Source: Alloascoidea africana
Lineage: Eukaryota > Ascomycota > Alloascoideomycetes > Alloascoideales > Alloascoideaceae
DNA length: 64,000 bases
Direction: 5' to 3'
NCBI GenBank assembly: GCA_030581615.1
Contig: JAKTTT010000085.1
Location: forward strand, 1 to 64,000
Part shown: positions 40,377-53,200 of the stretch, in pieces
Layout of the letters: each line of letters opens with the position of its first letter
Position numbering within the stretch: the first letter of the stretch is position 1
Program-made: the position numbers and the translations under genes
Notes under the pieces: model-generated
What the model was told of the DNA's origin: nothing
Databases searched by the model: none
The model's input: the letters and a program-made list of their open reading frames with translations, nothing else

Positions 40377-40813
40377 TCTGTCTCTGATCAAACCCGGGCC
40401 ACAGGGAAGATTTGTCCTGGAGGAGAGCTCCTATGTATCATGAATGTTATGTTGTGGAGATAGTATCATGTGACCTCCACAGCCAAATTCCATTTTTGTT
40501 AGCAGGCATTCGCCATTTCAACAGGTCAGAATTATCAGAAATAGTACAATAGTACAGGTGATGTCTGGTTTATCAGATTCGATGCAATTGCTGGGTGGTT
40601 CCAGTTCGCACTACCACATTGTGATGAAACCTGGGAGACAAATGATATGTGTCTCGCCCATTGTAAAATTGCTCATAAGATTCCATTGCTTTAAGCATGG
40701 GAATTGGATTGAGACCGCAGACAAAACTCACGCCCATGGTACAGAAAATACAAGCATGTATACATGTATAGAGCTGATTGTCTAGAAATATTGTGTCTAT
40801 AAGAAACGAGTTA
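40377..40813. promoter_or_regulatory. promoter region of RSP5
   Basis: Gap of 437 bp between the RSP5 start and the dehydrogenase stop, both on the minus strand. No specific site identified. Confidence 0.4.
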
Positions 40814-42110
40814 TTACAGTGCAGAAAAACCACTTCCGCCATCAATCAAAACATTCTTGATGTTTTCAAGAGCATAAACAGTGGCTCCCTCGTAAGTTTC
40901 TGCCGTGGCACTTCCGCAGTGTGGCAAAAGTGTCACATCGTATCTGTTCAATAGCCGTTCGTTTACTGCCGGCTCGTGTTCATACACATCCAGCCCGGCT
41001 GACGAAATTTTCCCTGAATCCAGAGCATCAGCAAGGGCGTCCTCATCGATTACAGCTCCCCGACCTACATTTACCACTTTGGCTTGATCGGGCAAAAGTG
41101 CAATGGTGTTTGCGTTTAAAAGGTGGTGCGTTTCTGCCGAATATGGAAGTGCCAGTACCAACAGCTCCGAGGACTTTACCAGATCTTCAAAACTGTTATG
41201 ATAATTGAGATCAAATGGAAATTGACCAGACTCCTCCGATGTCAGCGGTTGGCGTTTCCAGTAATGTATTTTCATCCCAATAGTCGCAAATCTCCGGGCA
41301 CTGGCCTGTCCGATAGCACCAAATCCTGCAATTCCAACTGTGCGACCTTGTGGAGAAAGGACACGCTTTCCTCCAACATTATTTCCAAACGCAAATTTGC
41401 TCGCATCTCCCGGGCGAGGATAGCCTGTGCCGTTGTCGTATGTGTCAGAGTTTAAAACACCTCTTGCCAGAATAGTGTCACGATTGTTTCGCAAGCTGTG
41501 TTCAAAAAGTGTAGAGTAGCGAAATGTTGAGAGTGCCAGAAGCAGTGCTACATCAGCCACCTGATCACCGGAAATCTCTCGTCCAAGGTTGCAAAAGACA
41601 ATTCCTTCGCACAAGTGTTTGTTAGTAGCATGGGATCAATTTCCGTCGAAAGAACAACCTTAATATCTAATACCTCTCTCCTTTAGTGCAGAGACATCGT
41701 AGACATCGTATCCCACGGGGCATATTGCTATAACCTTCAGGGTCTCCGGCAGTAGCTCTATTATCTCACCACGTAGAGGAATTCGTTTCTACGTAAATGT
41801 TAAGATTCAAGTTCTTGGAACAATCTCAATATTTGAAACATACCCCAAACCCAATCCAAGAGGCAAAAATCCCCGAAATGTCAAAAAGGGAATTTTTCAG
41901 ATCTTGTTCAAGTTGTTCGGTAGTGCTCCCGGTGTATCTCTGTTCCGGTTAATACCCGCTAGGCCACAACGCTCATTATTCATTAATATTTACAATAATC
42001 TCAAAGTGTTTGGAATATCTATCAATAATTTGATCCAGATGGAGGCCATCTGTTCCAACCACCACGACTTTGGGTTTCTTTGATATTGCCAATGCTTCTG
42101 AGATTGTCAT
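40814..42110 (-). CDS. D-isomer-specific 2-hydroxyacid dehydrogenase (four exons)
   Basis: NAD(P)-dependent reductase of the glyoxylate/hydroxypyruvate reductase group (yeast Gor1-like). Exons: 42110-41994, 41939-41844, 41788-41674, 41604-40814, giving 372 aa. Introns 54-69 nt; intron 3 has TACTAAC, the others weaker branches (TATTAAC, CTTAAC). The joined sequence runs KVVVVGTDG, SGIFASWIGFG, LKVIAICPVGYDVYDVSALK and ERGIVFCN in phase. The Rossmann motif GFGAIGQASARR, VNVGRGAVIDEDALADAL, GLDVYEHEPA and the catalytic-His block LLPHCGSATAET are present. The region after GIVFCN reads LGREISGDQVADVALLL; the substrate (glyoxylate, hydroxypyruvate or another 2-keto acid) cannot be read from sequence. 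Confidence 0.9.
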
Positions 42111-42280
42111 CTTGTAATTAGTACGAAAGTATGTTGGGGGCGGATCTACACAGATATCCGATATTCCGGAAGTTTATTTACAAATGTTCGGGCTCATCTC
42201 TTTCATCTAGAAAACTCCAACATGCATCGATTTTTCAAAAGTCGTAATGGTATCTTTTCTTGTATTATTTAAGCTTCCAT

Positions 42281-43699
42281 CTACTCTTCATCTGGCCACC
42301 AGTATGGTACAAATCCCTTTATCCCAATTTTTTCAACCGTTCCATTTTCTCCGTTCACCGCTTCCACTGCAAATCTAGATCCCGGTACAGCAAACTGATC
42401 TAACCGTACCAGTCCTAGACCAATGTTGCCGTGCGTAGCGATTATAGTGCCAGCCGACGACGATCTTTGGCGGCGCGAACCCACTCCACTCGATCCAAAT
42501 GGGGACGATGCAAAGGGAGATGGGGCAGATTTGATCTCGGTATGGCCTGACGTCTCTTGTGAGGAATTATCAGACACAATCTTAGCCCCAGAAAGTGTAT
42601 TCTTCAATTTTGGAATCACCGGATCGTTGTTATCATAAAACAGTTCCATTGCCTCAACGTCACCGCCATTGGCAGAATCATAAAACCTGATTGGGATCAC
42701 TCTCTTGCGTACCACACCTTTATGATGTGTTCGTATCGTCAACTCTTGACCAACATAGCACCCTTTATTAAAGTTAATTCCGTCCATGTAGTCGAAACAC
42801 ATTTCCATTGGAAAAAATGAAAGTGGCTCCAATTCCTCAGCCCCTTCAGGTATCCCTTCCAAGTATCTTCGTATTCTATAATCTGTCTCCGAGACATTTA
42901 CAGAAAAAATGTCAATAAGACTCTTGAGTTTGGCAGCATTTTCATGATGGGCAGATTCAAATTTTAGATTATCAAATAACTGTTCAACGGGTACTTTTGA
43001 TGTAATTAACTTCATTCCAAAACCAATGGCTCTTTCATCAATAGCCACGGCTTTGATGGGTGACTGTTCACCCCATGAGGCCAAAACTTTCATCAAAAAC
43101 TGTAGAAAGCTAAAATTTGCAGTGTCGTCAAGGTCGTTATAGAGATATAGGGATTGGTATTCATCTTTTTGGATTTCGAATTTGACTTTTGATCTCAGTT
43201 TATGGAGCTTCAAAGTTGACAGTAACTGGGGTCCAACACGGGGGTCAACCTCGATATAATAAATCTTGTTGGCAGGATCTCGAATCTCGTTTGTAGGACT
43301 ACTGCTGACGAAATTATCAAGACTTGGAAATACAAAAGCATCGCAGAACAGTTTCCCCTTGGCATTCAGAAAAGCTGTGAATAGACCCAGCTTGCTCTCG
43401 CATTTGACGTCCATGCTTCCCTCATACTCGAAATGAGGCGAAGATGGCACTTTGTTTGTGATCAATCCGTTGATAAACTTGGTTGAGTCCGGTCCCGCAA
43501 CTGAAATAAGCGTCTTGGGTAGTGCTAGATGGCCATGTTCAGCGGGTGCTGGGAAACTTGCTTTAGAGAATTGCTGAGCATTCTGAACCCAGGAAAATGT
43601 GGAAAATTGAGGGAGTAAGAAGCACTTTATATTAGTAGCCAGGCCTTTTCTCCTGAAAACTTGGCCTAGTAGAGGCAAAGGAGAGTGTGCAAAAAACAT
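42281..43699 (-). CDS. IBA57: mitochondrial Fe-S assembly factor Iba57 (CAF17 / YgfZ family)
   Basis: Matrix folate-binding-fold protein that works with Isa1/Isa2 to make [4Fe-4S] clusters for aconitase, lipoate synthase and respiratory enzymes. 472 aa from ATG 43699 (yeast Iba57 497). An Arg/Lys presequence (RRKGLATNIK region) precedes the GcvT-like fold: ISVAGPDSTKFINGLITNKV, then KGKLFCDAFVFP. The diagnostic motif K-G-C-[YF]-x-G-Q-E is present as KGCYVGQELTIRTHH about two thirds along. A Ser-rich insertion (ASSPFGSSGVGSRRQRSSS) precedes the C-terminal barrel ending VPYWWPDEE. Single exon. Confidence 0.94.
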   Translation of the reverse strand: MFFAHSPLPLLGQVFRRKGLATNIKCFLLPQFSTFSWVQNAQQFSKASFPAPAEHGHLALPKTLISVAGPDSTKFINGLITNKVPSSPHFEYEGSMDVKCESKLGLFTAFLNAKGKLFCDAFVFPSLDNFVSSSPTNEIRDPANKIYYIEVDPRVGPQLLSTLKLHKLRSKVKFEIQKDEYQSLYLYNDLDDTANFSFLQFLMKVLASWGEQSPIKAVAIDERAIGFGMKLITSKVPVEQLFDNLKFESAHHENAAKLKSLIDIFSVNVSETDYRIRRYLEGIPEGAEELEPLSFFPMEMCFDYMDGINFNKGCYVGQELTIRTHHKGVVRKRVIPIRFYDSANGGDVEAMELFYDNNDPVIPKLKNTLSGAKIVSDNSSQETSGHTEIKSAPSPFASSPFGSSGVGSRRQRSSSAGTIIATHGNIGLGLVRLDQFAVPGSRFAVEAVNGENGTVEKIGIKGFVPYWWPDEE

Positions 43700-44636
43700 G
43701 GTAAGCAGATCCGAGATCCGTCTTCCAGTAAAAGCTCCCGCAGTTCCGCTTAAGTGCGGGTAACTGGAGAGTGGAGCTCATCGGGGAAGCTCACAAACAC
43801 AAATAGATCTCTGAAGAATGCCACTAGGATGAAGAGATATGGGCAGTTTTGCTATCGCTTCACTGATATATAACAAGTTGTACTCGGATTTCAGATTGAC
43901 AGGAAGAAAATCATTGTCCCTGAACACGACTGGCAATCCTTCTGTGCTAGCATTGCCCCATAAAGTACAGGATTGAACTATAATCTACAGGAGCGCGCTC
44001 CCTCTTTCTGTCATTCTCAAAGTTATTGACATTTCAAGCTGATCCTTTTTATTGTTCTGATTAAGCAAGATCGGTTAACAGTATATCTATTGTATTATTA
44101 GCTTAACAAGCACAAATAAACTGTAGTAGTCTAGATGGATAAATTCGATGTTTAGATCAAGCTGATGCTCACTTCTGATGAGCTCCACTCTTTTATCTTC
44201 CCAATGTGTTACATAGAGTTTCATGACCTTCCTGAAATAATCATACAGGAAAACAAACCCCGATTATTTCAAGAATAAAAAATCTAAAGATTGGTCGTTT
44301 GTTCGTTTGTTCGTATGGGTCTTTGTTTAGGGGAAAGTCAGCGCTCTGGACTTTATGCTCCTAAAACCGGAGAGTTTTTGTGTACCGTTCACTCCTGGCT
44401 GAGAAGGATTATCACTTTTAGGCTCAGCTCAGCATTGCATGTACTCACTTCAAGAATAGCTGCTTTTGTGTGTCTTCATACATCTTTTCGTCTCGCACCA
44501 TGTTTGTGCCCGCAAACGTTTCCTCGTACTAAGCGCGCTATCAGCAATTTAACTCTCGAAGCAAAAAGCGTCAGGATCTCATCTATGAGCTTTAGATGAG
44601 TATGTAGTCAATTTTTTCCCTACCATCTATCTCTTT
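43700..44636. other. intergenic region, no supported gene
   Basis: 937 bp between the IBA57 start and the stop of the SANT-domain gene, both on the minus strand. A plus-strand frame (44291-44599, 102 codons) lacks recognisable features. No RNA gene pattern seen. Confidence 0.4.
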
Positions 44637-45660
44637 TCATTCCCAAAATATGTCATGAATTGATGGCAGGGAGCAAGTAGTTCTCTTTTTCTGAGGGCGG
44701 TACTCATGTGCTATCTCTTCGCTCAACGAAGCTCGTTTCTTATTCATTGGCGTGAGAAGCATTGGAGACTTTGACCATTCTACAACTGAGGCAAAGGATG
44801 GTAACTTCCCTTCCTTTGCCACCTGCTTACTTTGCATATTCGCAAAGTTTATTGGCGGTAGCATAGTGGAATGTTCATATTGAGCCAAAGGACAAAATTC
44901 ATTAACCATGGAAGAGGGATGGAAAACTTCCGGTGACCTGAGAGGTGAATGTGATGAAACAGATGAAGTATCCGAACTGAGTGAGGGAACTGAGGAACAG
45001 CTTTCATGGCGCGTGCATTCCCAAGGCTCTGTAAACGATAATTCTGAGGATTGGCATTCATTAAAAGCATGTTCTTCAGTAAAGTCATCACTGAAAGTTC
45101 TTCGGGAGGCAGGATAGCTTCGGCTGCTGCCTGTTGGTGATTCCAAATTTAGAAGTATCATCCTTTCTTGAATATCTCTTTCAGAAGGACCTCTCAATAA
45201 AAGAGCTATTTCTTCAATTGTCCGATTTTTAGTGCTTAGAGAAGTGAGAAGACAGTCTTTTTCAACGGTCCAGTCAGAGTAGCTGGAAGGCGTCATTCCC
45301 TGGTAGTCGCCTCCATAATAAACTCTTTCTATTGACAGACGTCTGTTGTCATCTTCTTTCAGTCTTCTCCATCTGAATTGACATGCATTTGAAGTTCTGC
45401 CTTCAAAATACAGAGCGATGTCCTTCCAACCCATCCGTTGCTCGTCTTTTAAGTATCTTAACAATACATCATCATTTCGCGTCCAGGACTTGCACAACCT
45501 TCTATCAAAATGTTAGTAACAAGATTAAATGGGCTTTCAACCTTGTTTATTTTCAAACTTACTTGATAGCTCTTCTGCTCCTGGCGCTTAGTCTATGTTG
45601 AGCTTCTGCACTTGAGATGGTTACTGAGTGACTCGTGGATGAAGTTGATGTAAATGTCAT
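44637..45660 (-). CDS. protein with two Myb/SANT-like domains (two exons)
   Basis: Probable DNA-binding or chromatin protein. Exon 1 is 45660-45563, the intron is 45562-45502 (GTAAGT donor, TTACTAAC branch, GATAG acceptor), and exon 2 is 45501-44637, giving 320 aa. A Ser/Thr-rich start leads to a basic patch (RLSARSRRAIKRLCK). Myb-like domain 1 follows (SWTRNDDVLLRYLKDEQ, WKDIALYFEGRT, CQFRWRRL, about residues 36-80), then domain 2 (SDWTVEKDCLLTSL, IEEIALLLRGPS, about 105-145). The rest is Ser/Pro rich and ends in a basic stretch and CSLPSIHDIFWE, which may be a short interaction motif. Similar small two-repeat proteins occur in many yeasts; I cannot give a specific orthologue. Confidence 0.82.
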
Positions 45661-48600
45661 CTTGAGAGCGACAGTTAACTGACAAACAAAAGTGGGTAAA
45701 GGAAAAAGCGTGCCTTATAAATTTTGATCCATCACTCTCCATACTGTCGTGACTTGCAGGATCATTATAGCTTCTCCAGGGTTTTGAGAAGATATTGTTG
45801 AAGAACCGGGATGAAGCAATGCATAAGCTTACCGGGCGTCAGTGTTGCATATTAGCTATACACCGATAAGGTAAACAAATAACTGGGCCCGTTGATGTTT
45901 TATTGGCATTCTGTGTCTGATATCCCTGGACTCCTTTGGGATAAATGATGATGTGAATTGGGGGTGGAATACAATCCAATTGAACTGTCTAGCACTTGCA
46001 TAGTCTTTCGGGTGCAGGTTTGGGTTGCGAACTCTTCTCTAGTAGCATATATCATTCTTAAAACTCAGCATTTCTGGCTTTAGATTTTTGAGCTTTAGGT
46101 TCTTCACAAACCATAACAAAACTCTTTAAAAAAGACAGCAAAGCATTTGAAACCGAATAGATAAATGATTGAATATTTACATCTTTGTTGTTTCCTTCAG
46201 GTCAAATCAATTCCTTCAAAATCCAGGTTCCTCGAAGCATTATTCTGCATGCAAACTGTAAATGGCAAAAGCCAGAAAACGGTTTTCAGGTAAATCCGAG
46301 GAGGAAAGTTTGAGTAGGAAAGGGCATCATGCAACTCTTGATTAAACAGTGAGCATTTCCCAATCTTCCCATCGTTGCGCGTCATTTCCTAATCTTACTT
46401 ACTAGGGCCCTTTTCTGTTTGCCCCTGCTGGTTCCCCTGGCAGACGGTCCATCTATTTGTTACCCCACCTACCGTTAAACTTTAACATCTCAAGATCCGT
46501 CACTACTTCAGCTCCATCATTACATCATTACTGCCAAAAAGGGTAAACTTTTCACGTTGAATGGCCTACGAAAAAATACACAATTCAAGTCTATCCAGAA
46601 TTTTTCAGAGTGTTTTCCGGACTCAAGAGTGTTCAATGTTGTGTTTAAAGCAAGCACAAGACTCTAAAATTCTAGAATAAAAACGCTATGCTTCTAATGC
46701 TTGTTGAACATCTCAGAGAAGACACCAGCCGTTTCAATTGTACTCACTTATTATTTTTCTATGTATGGCTCTAGATGCAAAAAATCAGCTGTTCTTTAAA
46801 CTTCATACAGTATCAATCCTATTATTAGTGCATTCTTGATTGTGTTTTCCCAAGAGTGAGAGATCTGTGTTTGGCAGATGCACCTTGTGCAGTTTACTAC
46901 ATTCCATTGGGATGGGGTATTGCAACCTCTATACATCTTAGGGGTGAAAAATCGGCCCAGCCTTCTCCTGGTGCCGGGATCTTTGTGATTGAACAAAGCC
47001 CCCTCTCTGCTGTAGCATGCGCCTAGATGAATGAACAAGAAGGAGGAGATCATTGAGGTTAGAAAAGGTCAGGTCAATCAAGCTGTTTTGAGGTGTTCTA
47101 ATACTAACAATCTAAATAAAGTATTCAACACGTTATTTTTCGAGCCGTTTAGGTTATTCATTATAGTGAGGTTGAAATTTCAAGGGTGATGTTCGGTAAG
47201 GTTTGAAAACAGATGGATAAACTAAACAAATAAAGAGAGAAGGCGATGAGGCATCTGCGAGAGCAAAGTTTTGACACATGTCCAATTCGGAATATTTGCT
47301 GCTGTTTTCCCCACACCGAGAATTTGTTATTCCACGGACTTTCCAGTGCGTTTATTTTCAATTGAGATTAGCAAAGATGGCTTCATTTAGCATACCTTAT
47401 GAGTACCTGCCTTGAATCCTTGCTTTTGATCAGGGTGCTTTATTTTCCATGGATTATCTTGCTCACACAATGCTTGTCCTGAGATCTTATGCGTTCCCGA
47501 CGGCATCTTCTCATACAAATGCTCAACAGTTGGAATTTAACGGATTACCTCTGCATTATTTCCGGATAGAGTAATTGTTACTACCATCTTCTCTCTTTTG
47601 GAACTGCGGATAGATATAAAGACAACATCCGAACCGGCAGACGCATCTGTATACAAGAGATGCAGATCCGACACTCAACTCCAGAAAAAATATAGCCTCT
47701 TCGTGAAGGTTCCCTTTTCACCTGATGACGATGATAGGCTATTTAAAGGGCATAAATTAAGAAAATTTGAATCCCAGACAAAGTTATATCAGATGTTAAT
47801 GTGTATGCCATAAGCATTGAAGGCATAGTGAAACTATAAACTTAGATTGACAGAGATTGAATCAACTGTATTAAAATGCTTTTACATTTCAAACTCTGGG
47901 AACTAAGTGCTCAAGGCATTGAGGTTTCCCTGGTTTATTCAGTTCATTTTTTTCAGCTTCAATGACCACAGAAAATTAAGTCTTGAATACCTCAACCTTG
48001 TGATTATCTAGGTTGGAGGATTTTTTGATTTTTAGCCCTAGTCAAAAATACAGAAATACGACTAAGCCTCTATGTTACCAAATACTTTAAAATGATTTAT
48101 CTTTTTATATGAAATCTAGACTCGCACCGTCTATGAAGCATGCAAATTTTTGATCAAATCAAAACTAATATAGTTTCAGTTCCCTAAAAGCTCTTATAAC
48201 AGTTTATCAACTCCTATTGAAGTTTAAAATGATAAACATGAAAAATGTTCAAATCAGAATCCCTGCACTTCCAGTAGTATGTTGTTTCTATAGCAGAGGA
48301 GTGTTAGAGCATCTCAAGCAAGGTGTAGACGACCTTTCTTCTGCTACAAACCTGCTCGTTAAGCCCTAACTGCCTTGTGCATTTTCTCTACATTCCCTTT
48401 TGTCTGATGAGCCTTGCAAACTATGTGATATAGTTTTTGACATCTACAGAGCCCGTCTTTGGCCTCATAGTACATTTTCCATGCTCATCGACTGAGTCGT
48501 AGTCTTAAAGCGTCTTTGAATGTTATACCCTAATGGTTACATCTGTATATGCTCCCTGCCAACATCGCGTGCTTGTTTAAATGCTCCTAATAGTGAATAA

Positions 48601-50281
48601 TTTAAGGATTGAGCTTGGGCTAGGGGGTTTTAACGCTTGACAAAAATGAAGCAAAATTTTGTTGGTGAAAGATTTAGTTCTTTCTCTTGTTCTAAATTAG
48701 GCCTTTCCTCTGTCGTATCTTTCTAGACAATCAATTTTTAACAGTGGCATAAGCAAGACCATTTAATCAAAAACAAATACGTTTAAATCTATCGAATAAT
48801 CAACTACTAAAGACGGTACTTAAACCCCCCACGAACAAATTGACGTCACTGCTTAATGTTCATTCATCCTAGTTTGATTTTTGACTGTTCTTTTGAAGCA
48901 GGCTGCTCCTATACTTTCAATTATTTAAGCAAAATCATCGTCTATCCAGACATAGTTTAAGCGCTCATAAGACGATAACTGGAATTGAATTTGGAATTGA
49001 ATTTATTGCCGCTCTTTTGCAAAGACCAAACGTTTGTAAGTATAGAATCTGGGCTTTGTTTTATTCAGTCTCACAAATGTTGGCCCAGTAAACTCCTTTT
49101 TGCTTGTGTTGACTATGCAATGGCAATTTCCCAAGCCCTTTTAGTTCTAGTTCTCAGTTGAGCCACCAGATCCATTCAGGGCAGAAAAAAGACTCCAGAA
49201 GCTCCGTATTTCGTTACAGATTTGGAACAACAAATGAGAAACAGTGTGCGCATAATATTGCTTGTAGTTTGGAGGAACTGTAAGGAGTTTGATCTTTTAG
49301 AAGTCTGGTTCATTCCAAAGTTTGAAAGTCAAGTTTGCCCATTTGATTCTTAAGTAAAGATTAGTAACAGGAGAATCAAGACGGTTACATGAGACTACAG
49401 CTATCAGAAAAGCCCTCCTTTTGAAGTTCTAGCTGATGGTGTACATAAATTGTATTGTTTCATATTGCAAAAAGATCAAGCCAACGCTGATCTCGTAAAC
49501 CATTTCACTAGTCGTTTATTTGAGAGTCTTATTTTTCAACAGAATAAATATCTTCGTTTCCAAGAAAGCAGTAACAACCAAATAAAAAAAATAGAAAATA
49601 GGAAAAACTCCTTACTTGAAGATTCTAGGTAATTTTTTCTCTTCAGACATGATTCAAGATGCCAACACAGCCTGGAAGCATTCTTGGCAACCGAAATGCG
49701 AAGCTCTTAAGATGAAAAGTAAACATATTTTAATATACAAAAACCATTGTTTACATGTCAAGAGGGTTGAAAATTCCCCAAACAGTCGTTAGAAACTCTT
49801 CATCACGGAAATTCACTACTTTTTGCAACATGGAGAACTGAGTGCAAGCTACCCCTTTTGTGAGAAGGTAGTTATCCGCATTCCCAACGCCTTTCTATAT
49901 ATATACCTTCTAGTCCTTTTTATCCGCCATTTTTTTTTGAAACACTCACACCGAGTTAAGCCTTCACAAAATGCATGCAAGCCTCCAACATTGTCACAGT
50001 CTTCCAGATTCAGCCGCCACCGGGCATTCTGAACGCCGCCTTTCATAGAACAACACTCTCTGAGGCGTTCTTTCCATAAAACATAGACTAGTATACCTGT
50101 TGTATATATACAGGTGGAAATTCTTCCCCTGGACCTTCTTTTCCAAGTCTACAAAGTATTTCTCTCCAAAGCCTCTCGTTATATCTTTATAACTCTTCGT
50201 TCAATCCTTGGAGGATACGAGACATCATCTATACCTCACCCAATTCACTCCCTATAATATAACCATTTCTCAAAGCTAAAT
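45661..50281. other. 4.6-kb AT-rich gene-poor region upstream of the adhesin gene
   Basis: This is the longest gap in the window. The longest frames are 60 to about 85 codons, none with a recognisable domain, and I found no chain of donor, branch and acceptor sites joining them. No tRNA boxes, rRNA or transposon ends are visible. The proximal end carries the adhesin promoter. A very long promoter, as for FLO11-type adhesins, a noncoding RNA locus or a centromere-like region are all possible; the sequence alone does not choose. Confidence 0.45.
50103..50110 (+). promoter_or_regulatory. TATA box of the adhesin gene
   Basis: TATATATA inside the palindrome CCTGTTGTATATATACAGG (about 50096-50114), about 170 bp upstream of the ATG. 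Placement is typical for a regulated yeast promoter. A second AT run (CTATATATATACC) lies near 49896. Confidence 0.6.
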
Positions 50282-53200
50282 ATGAGATCTGTAATTTTGG
50301 CCTCAGCGCTAGTCGCTGCTGGTTGGGCCAACGCTGCAGTCACACTGGTTCAAACGAACGTGGCGACTTTGACAGTAGTCGCTACAATCACATCTTGTGA
50401 AGCAGATGTAGAAGACTGTACAGCAAAGGAAACCACTGCTGCGGTCGCAACCACATCGGTTCAAACAAGTGTGAAAGAATGCGAAGGAGATAGTTGTCCA
50501 GCAACATCTACTCTCTCCCTCTGTGAGGGAGAAGAATGCTTCGAGACAATCGATACAAGTGCAATCATCGCTTCTCTCACTTCTCATGAACCTGCGGCAG
50601 CGACCCACACTACCCAAGCCAAGACCACTCCAACAAACAATAACAATAATAACGATAACGATAACGGAGGCCAAGCGTCTACCTGGGATTTGGAATGCGC
50701 TACTGAAAGCACAACATTCTACTATGACTCGGACGGCCAGATAACCTCTCAATGCTCCGGCAAAGACTGTGTTGCAGGCACTTCTACTTCAGTCCAAGTG
50801 CAAACCACCCAGAAGGAAGGCGAGCATACCCGTGAAACTACAACCAACGAGGCCAAACCCACAACCACTGGCGGTAATTCGAGACCAGCTGTGATCTCTT
50901 CATCAGAGTCTGCTGCTACTGAATGTACTGGTGAGAACTGTGGATCCAACAACAAACCACAAACTGAATCATCCATCAGCTATCCCGAACACAACGGGGC
51001 CACCACCACCGCCCATTCGACTGGGAAGAAGGAGGATACCCCCAATACTGAATACACCACACACTCAAATTCCCGGACGTCTCCCAAGGAGGAGAATTCG
51101 GAAACACAGCCCTCTGATCAATTCAGTAGAACAACAAATGCTGCTGTTCATTCTTCTGTCCAAACAGTGGATACTGTGTTCGAGACGACTCTTGTTGGAT
51201 CTGTTGTTACCATCTACACCACTTACTGCCCTGGAGCCACAACTCTGACACACGAGGCGTCAACCATTGTTGTTACTGGACCTACAACTCTAGAGCTCAC
51301 TGGAACCACCGAGAGCACAGCTGTTGCCTCTATCACTACAAGTGCAGAGGTTACAATCGTGTCTTCTACCGGAGGTATTGCTACTACTCTCCCGTTCACC
51401 ATCCCAAGTGTTGATCTTACTTCAATTTTGTCGAGCTTATTTTCGGGATTCCCTGTTGCAGGAACTGGATCTCAGAGTGATTCAAAGCCAACTCCAACAA
51501 AGTCTGATGTTAGAACTACTGCCAAGCTGGAGTCTTCAGGTAAGCCTACTGGAAGCTCATTGGAAGCTACTGGCAAGACTGAGTCTGTTAGTGGATCTAC
51601 TGCCATTACAACTGTTGAGACAATCTACGAAACTACTGTTGTCGGATCTGTTATTACTGTCTATACCACTTACTGTCCTGGGGCCACCACAGTCACACAT
51701 GAGTCTTCGACCATTGTTGTTACTGGACCTACAACTCTAGAGCTCACTGGAACTACTGAGAGCACAGCTGTTGCTTCGATCACGACCACAGCAGAAGTCA
51801 CAATTGTGTCTTCTACCGGAGGTGTTGCTACTACTCTTCCACTGACTATCCCAAGTGCCGACTTGTCTTCAATTGTTTCCAGTTTGTTCTCTGGATTCCC
51901 AGTCGCAGGAACTGGATCTCAGAGTGATTCAAAGCCAACTCCAACAAAGTCTGATGTTAGAACTACTGCCAAGCTGGAGTCTTCAGGTAAGCCTACTGGA
52001 AGCTCATTGGAAGCTACTGGCAAGACTGAATCTGTTAGTGGATCTACTGCTATCACAACTGTTGAAACAATCTACGAAACAACTGTTGTCGGATCTATTG
52101 TCACCGTTTATACGACCTTCTGTCCTGGAGCCACCACTGTTACACACGAGTCTTCGACCATCGTTGTTACTGGACCCACTACCTTGCAATTGACTGGAAC
52201 CACCGAGAGCACAGCTGTTGCTTCGATCACGACCACAGCAGAAGTGACAATTGTGTCTTCTACCGGAGGCGTTGCTACTACTCTCCCACTGACTATCCCA
52301 AGTGCTGACTTGTCTTCAATTGTTTCCAGTTTGTTCTCTGGATTCCCAGTCGCAGGAACTGGATCTCAGAGCGGTTCAACTGCTGCTACAGCGACTACTG
52401 GAAGCTCTTTGGCTTCTAATCCAAAGACTGAATCTGTCAGTGGATCTACTGCCATTACCACTGTTGAGACAGTCTACGCAACTACAGTTGTCGGATCTAT
52501 TGTCACCGTTTATACGACCTTCTGTCCTGGAGCCACCACTGTTACACACGAGTCTTCGACCATCGTTGTTACTGGACCCACTACCTTGCAATTGACTGGA
52601 ACCACCGAGAGCACAGCTGTTGCATCGATCACGACCACAGCAGAAGTGACAATTGTGTCTTCTACCGGAGGTGTTGCTACTACTCTTCCACTGACTATCC
52701 CAAGTGCTGACTTGTCTTCAATTGTTTCCAGTTTGTTCTCTGGATTCCCTGTCGCAGGAACTGGATCTCAGAGCGGTTCAACTGCTGCTACAGCGACTAC
52801 TGGAAGCTCTTTGGCTTCTAATCCAAAGACTGAATCTGTCAGTGGATCTACTGCCCTTACCACTGTTGAGACAGTCTACGCAACTACAGTTGTCGGATCT
52901 ATTGTCACCGTTTACACGACCTTCTGTCCTGGAGCCACTACTGTTACACACGAGTCTTCGACCATTGTTGTTACTGGACCTACAACTCTAGAGCTCACTG
53001 GAACCACTGAGAGCACAGCTGTTGCTTCGATCACGACCACAGCAGAAGTGACAATTGTGTCTTCTACCGGAGGCGTTGCTACTACTCTCCCACTGACTAT
53101 CCCAAGTGCTGACTTGTCTTCATTTGTGTCCAGCTTATTCTCCGGATACCCAGTCGTAGGTACTGGATCTCAGAGCGGTTCAACTGATGCTACAGCGACT

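Noticed and set aside
44291-44599. 102-codon plus-strand frame between IBA57 and the SANT-domain gene
   Set aside because: No domain or conserved pattern; composition looks random.
48380-48560. Possible C/D-box snoRNA (CTGATGA ... CTGA)
   Set aside because: The C-box match lacks the purine at its first position, there is no terminal stem and no guide match could be tested.
51324-52991. Several 95-138-codon frames in other frames and on the minus strand inside the adhesin
   Set aside because: Shadows of the in-phase tandem repeats; identical copies recur with the repeat unit.
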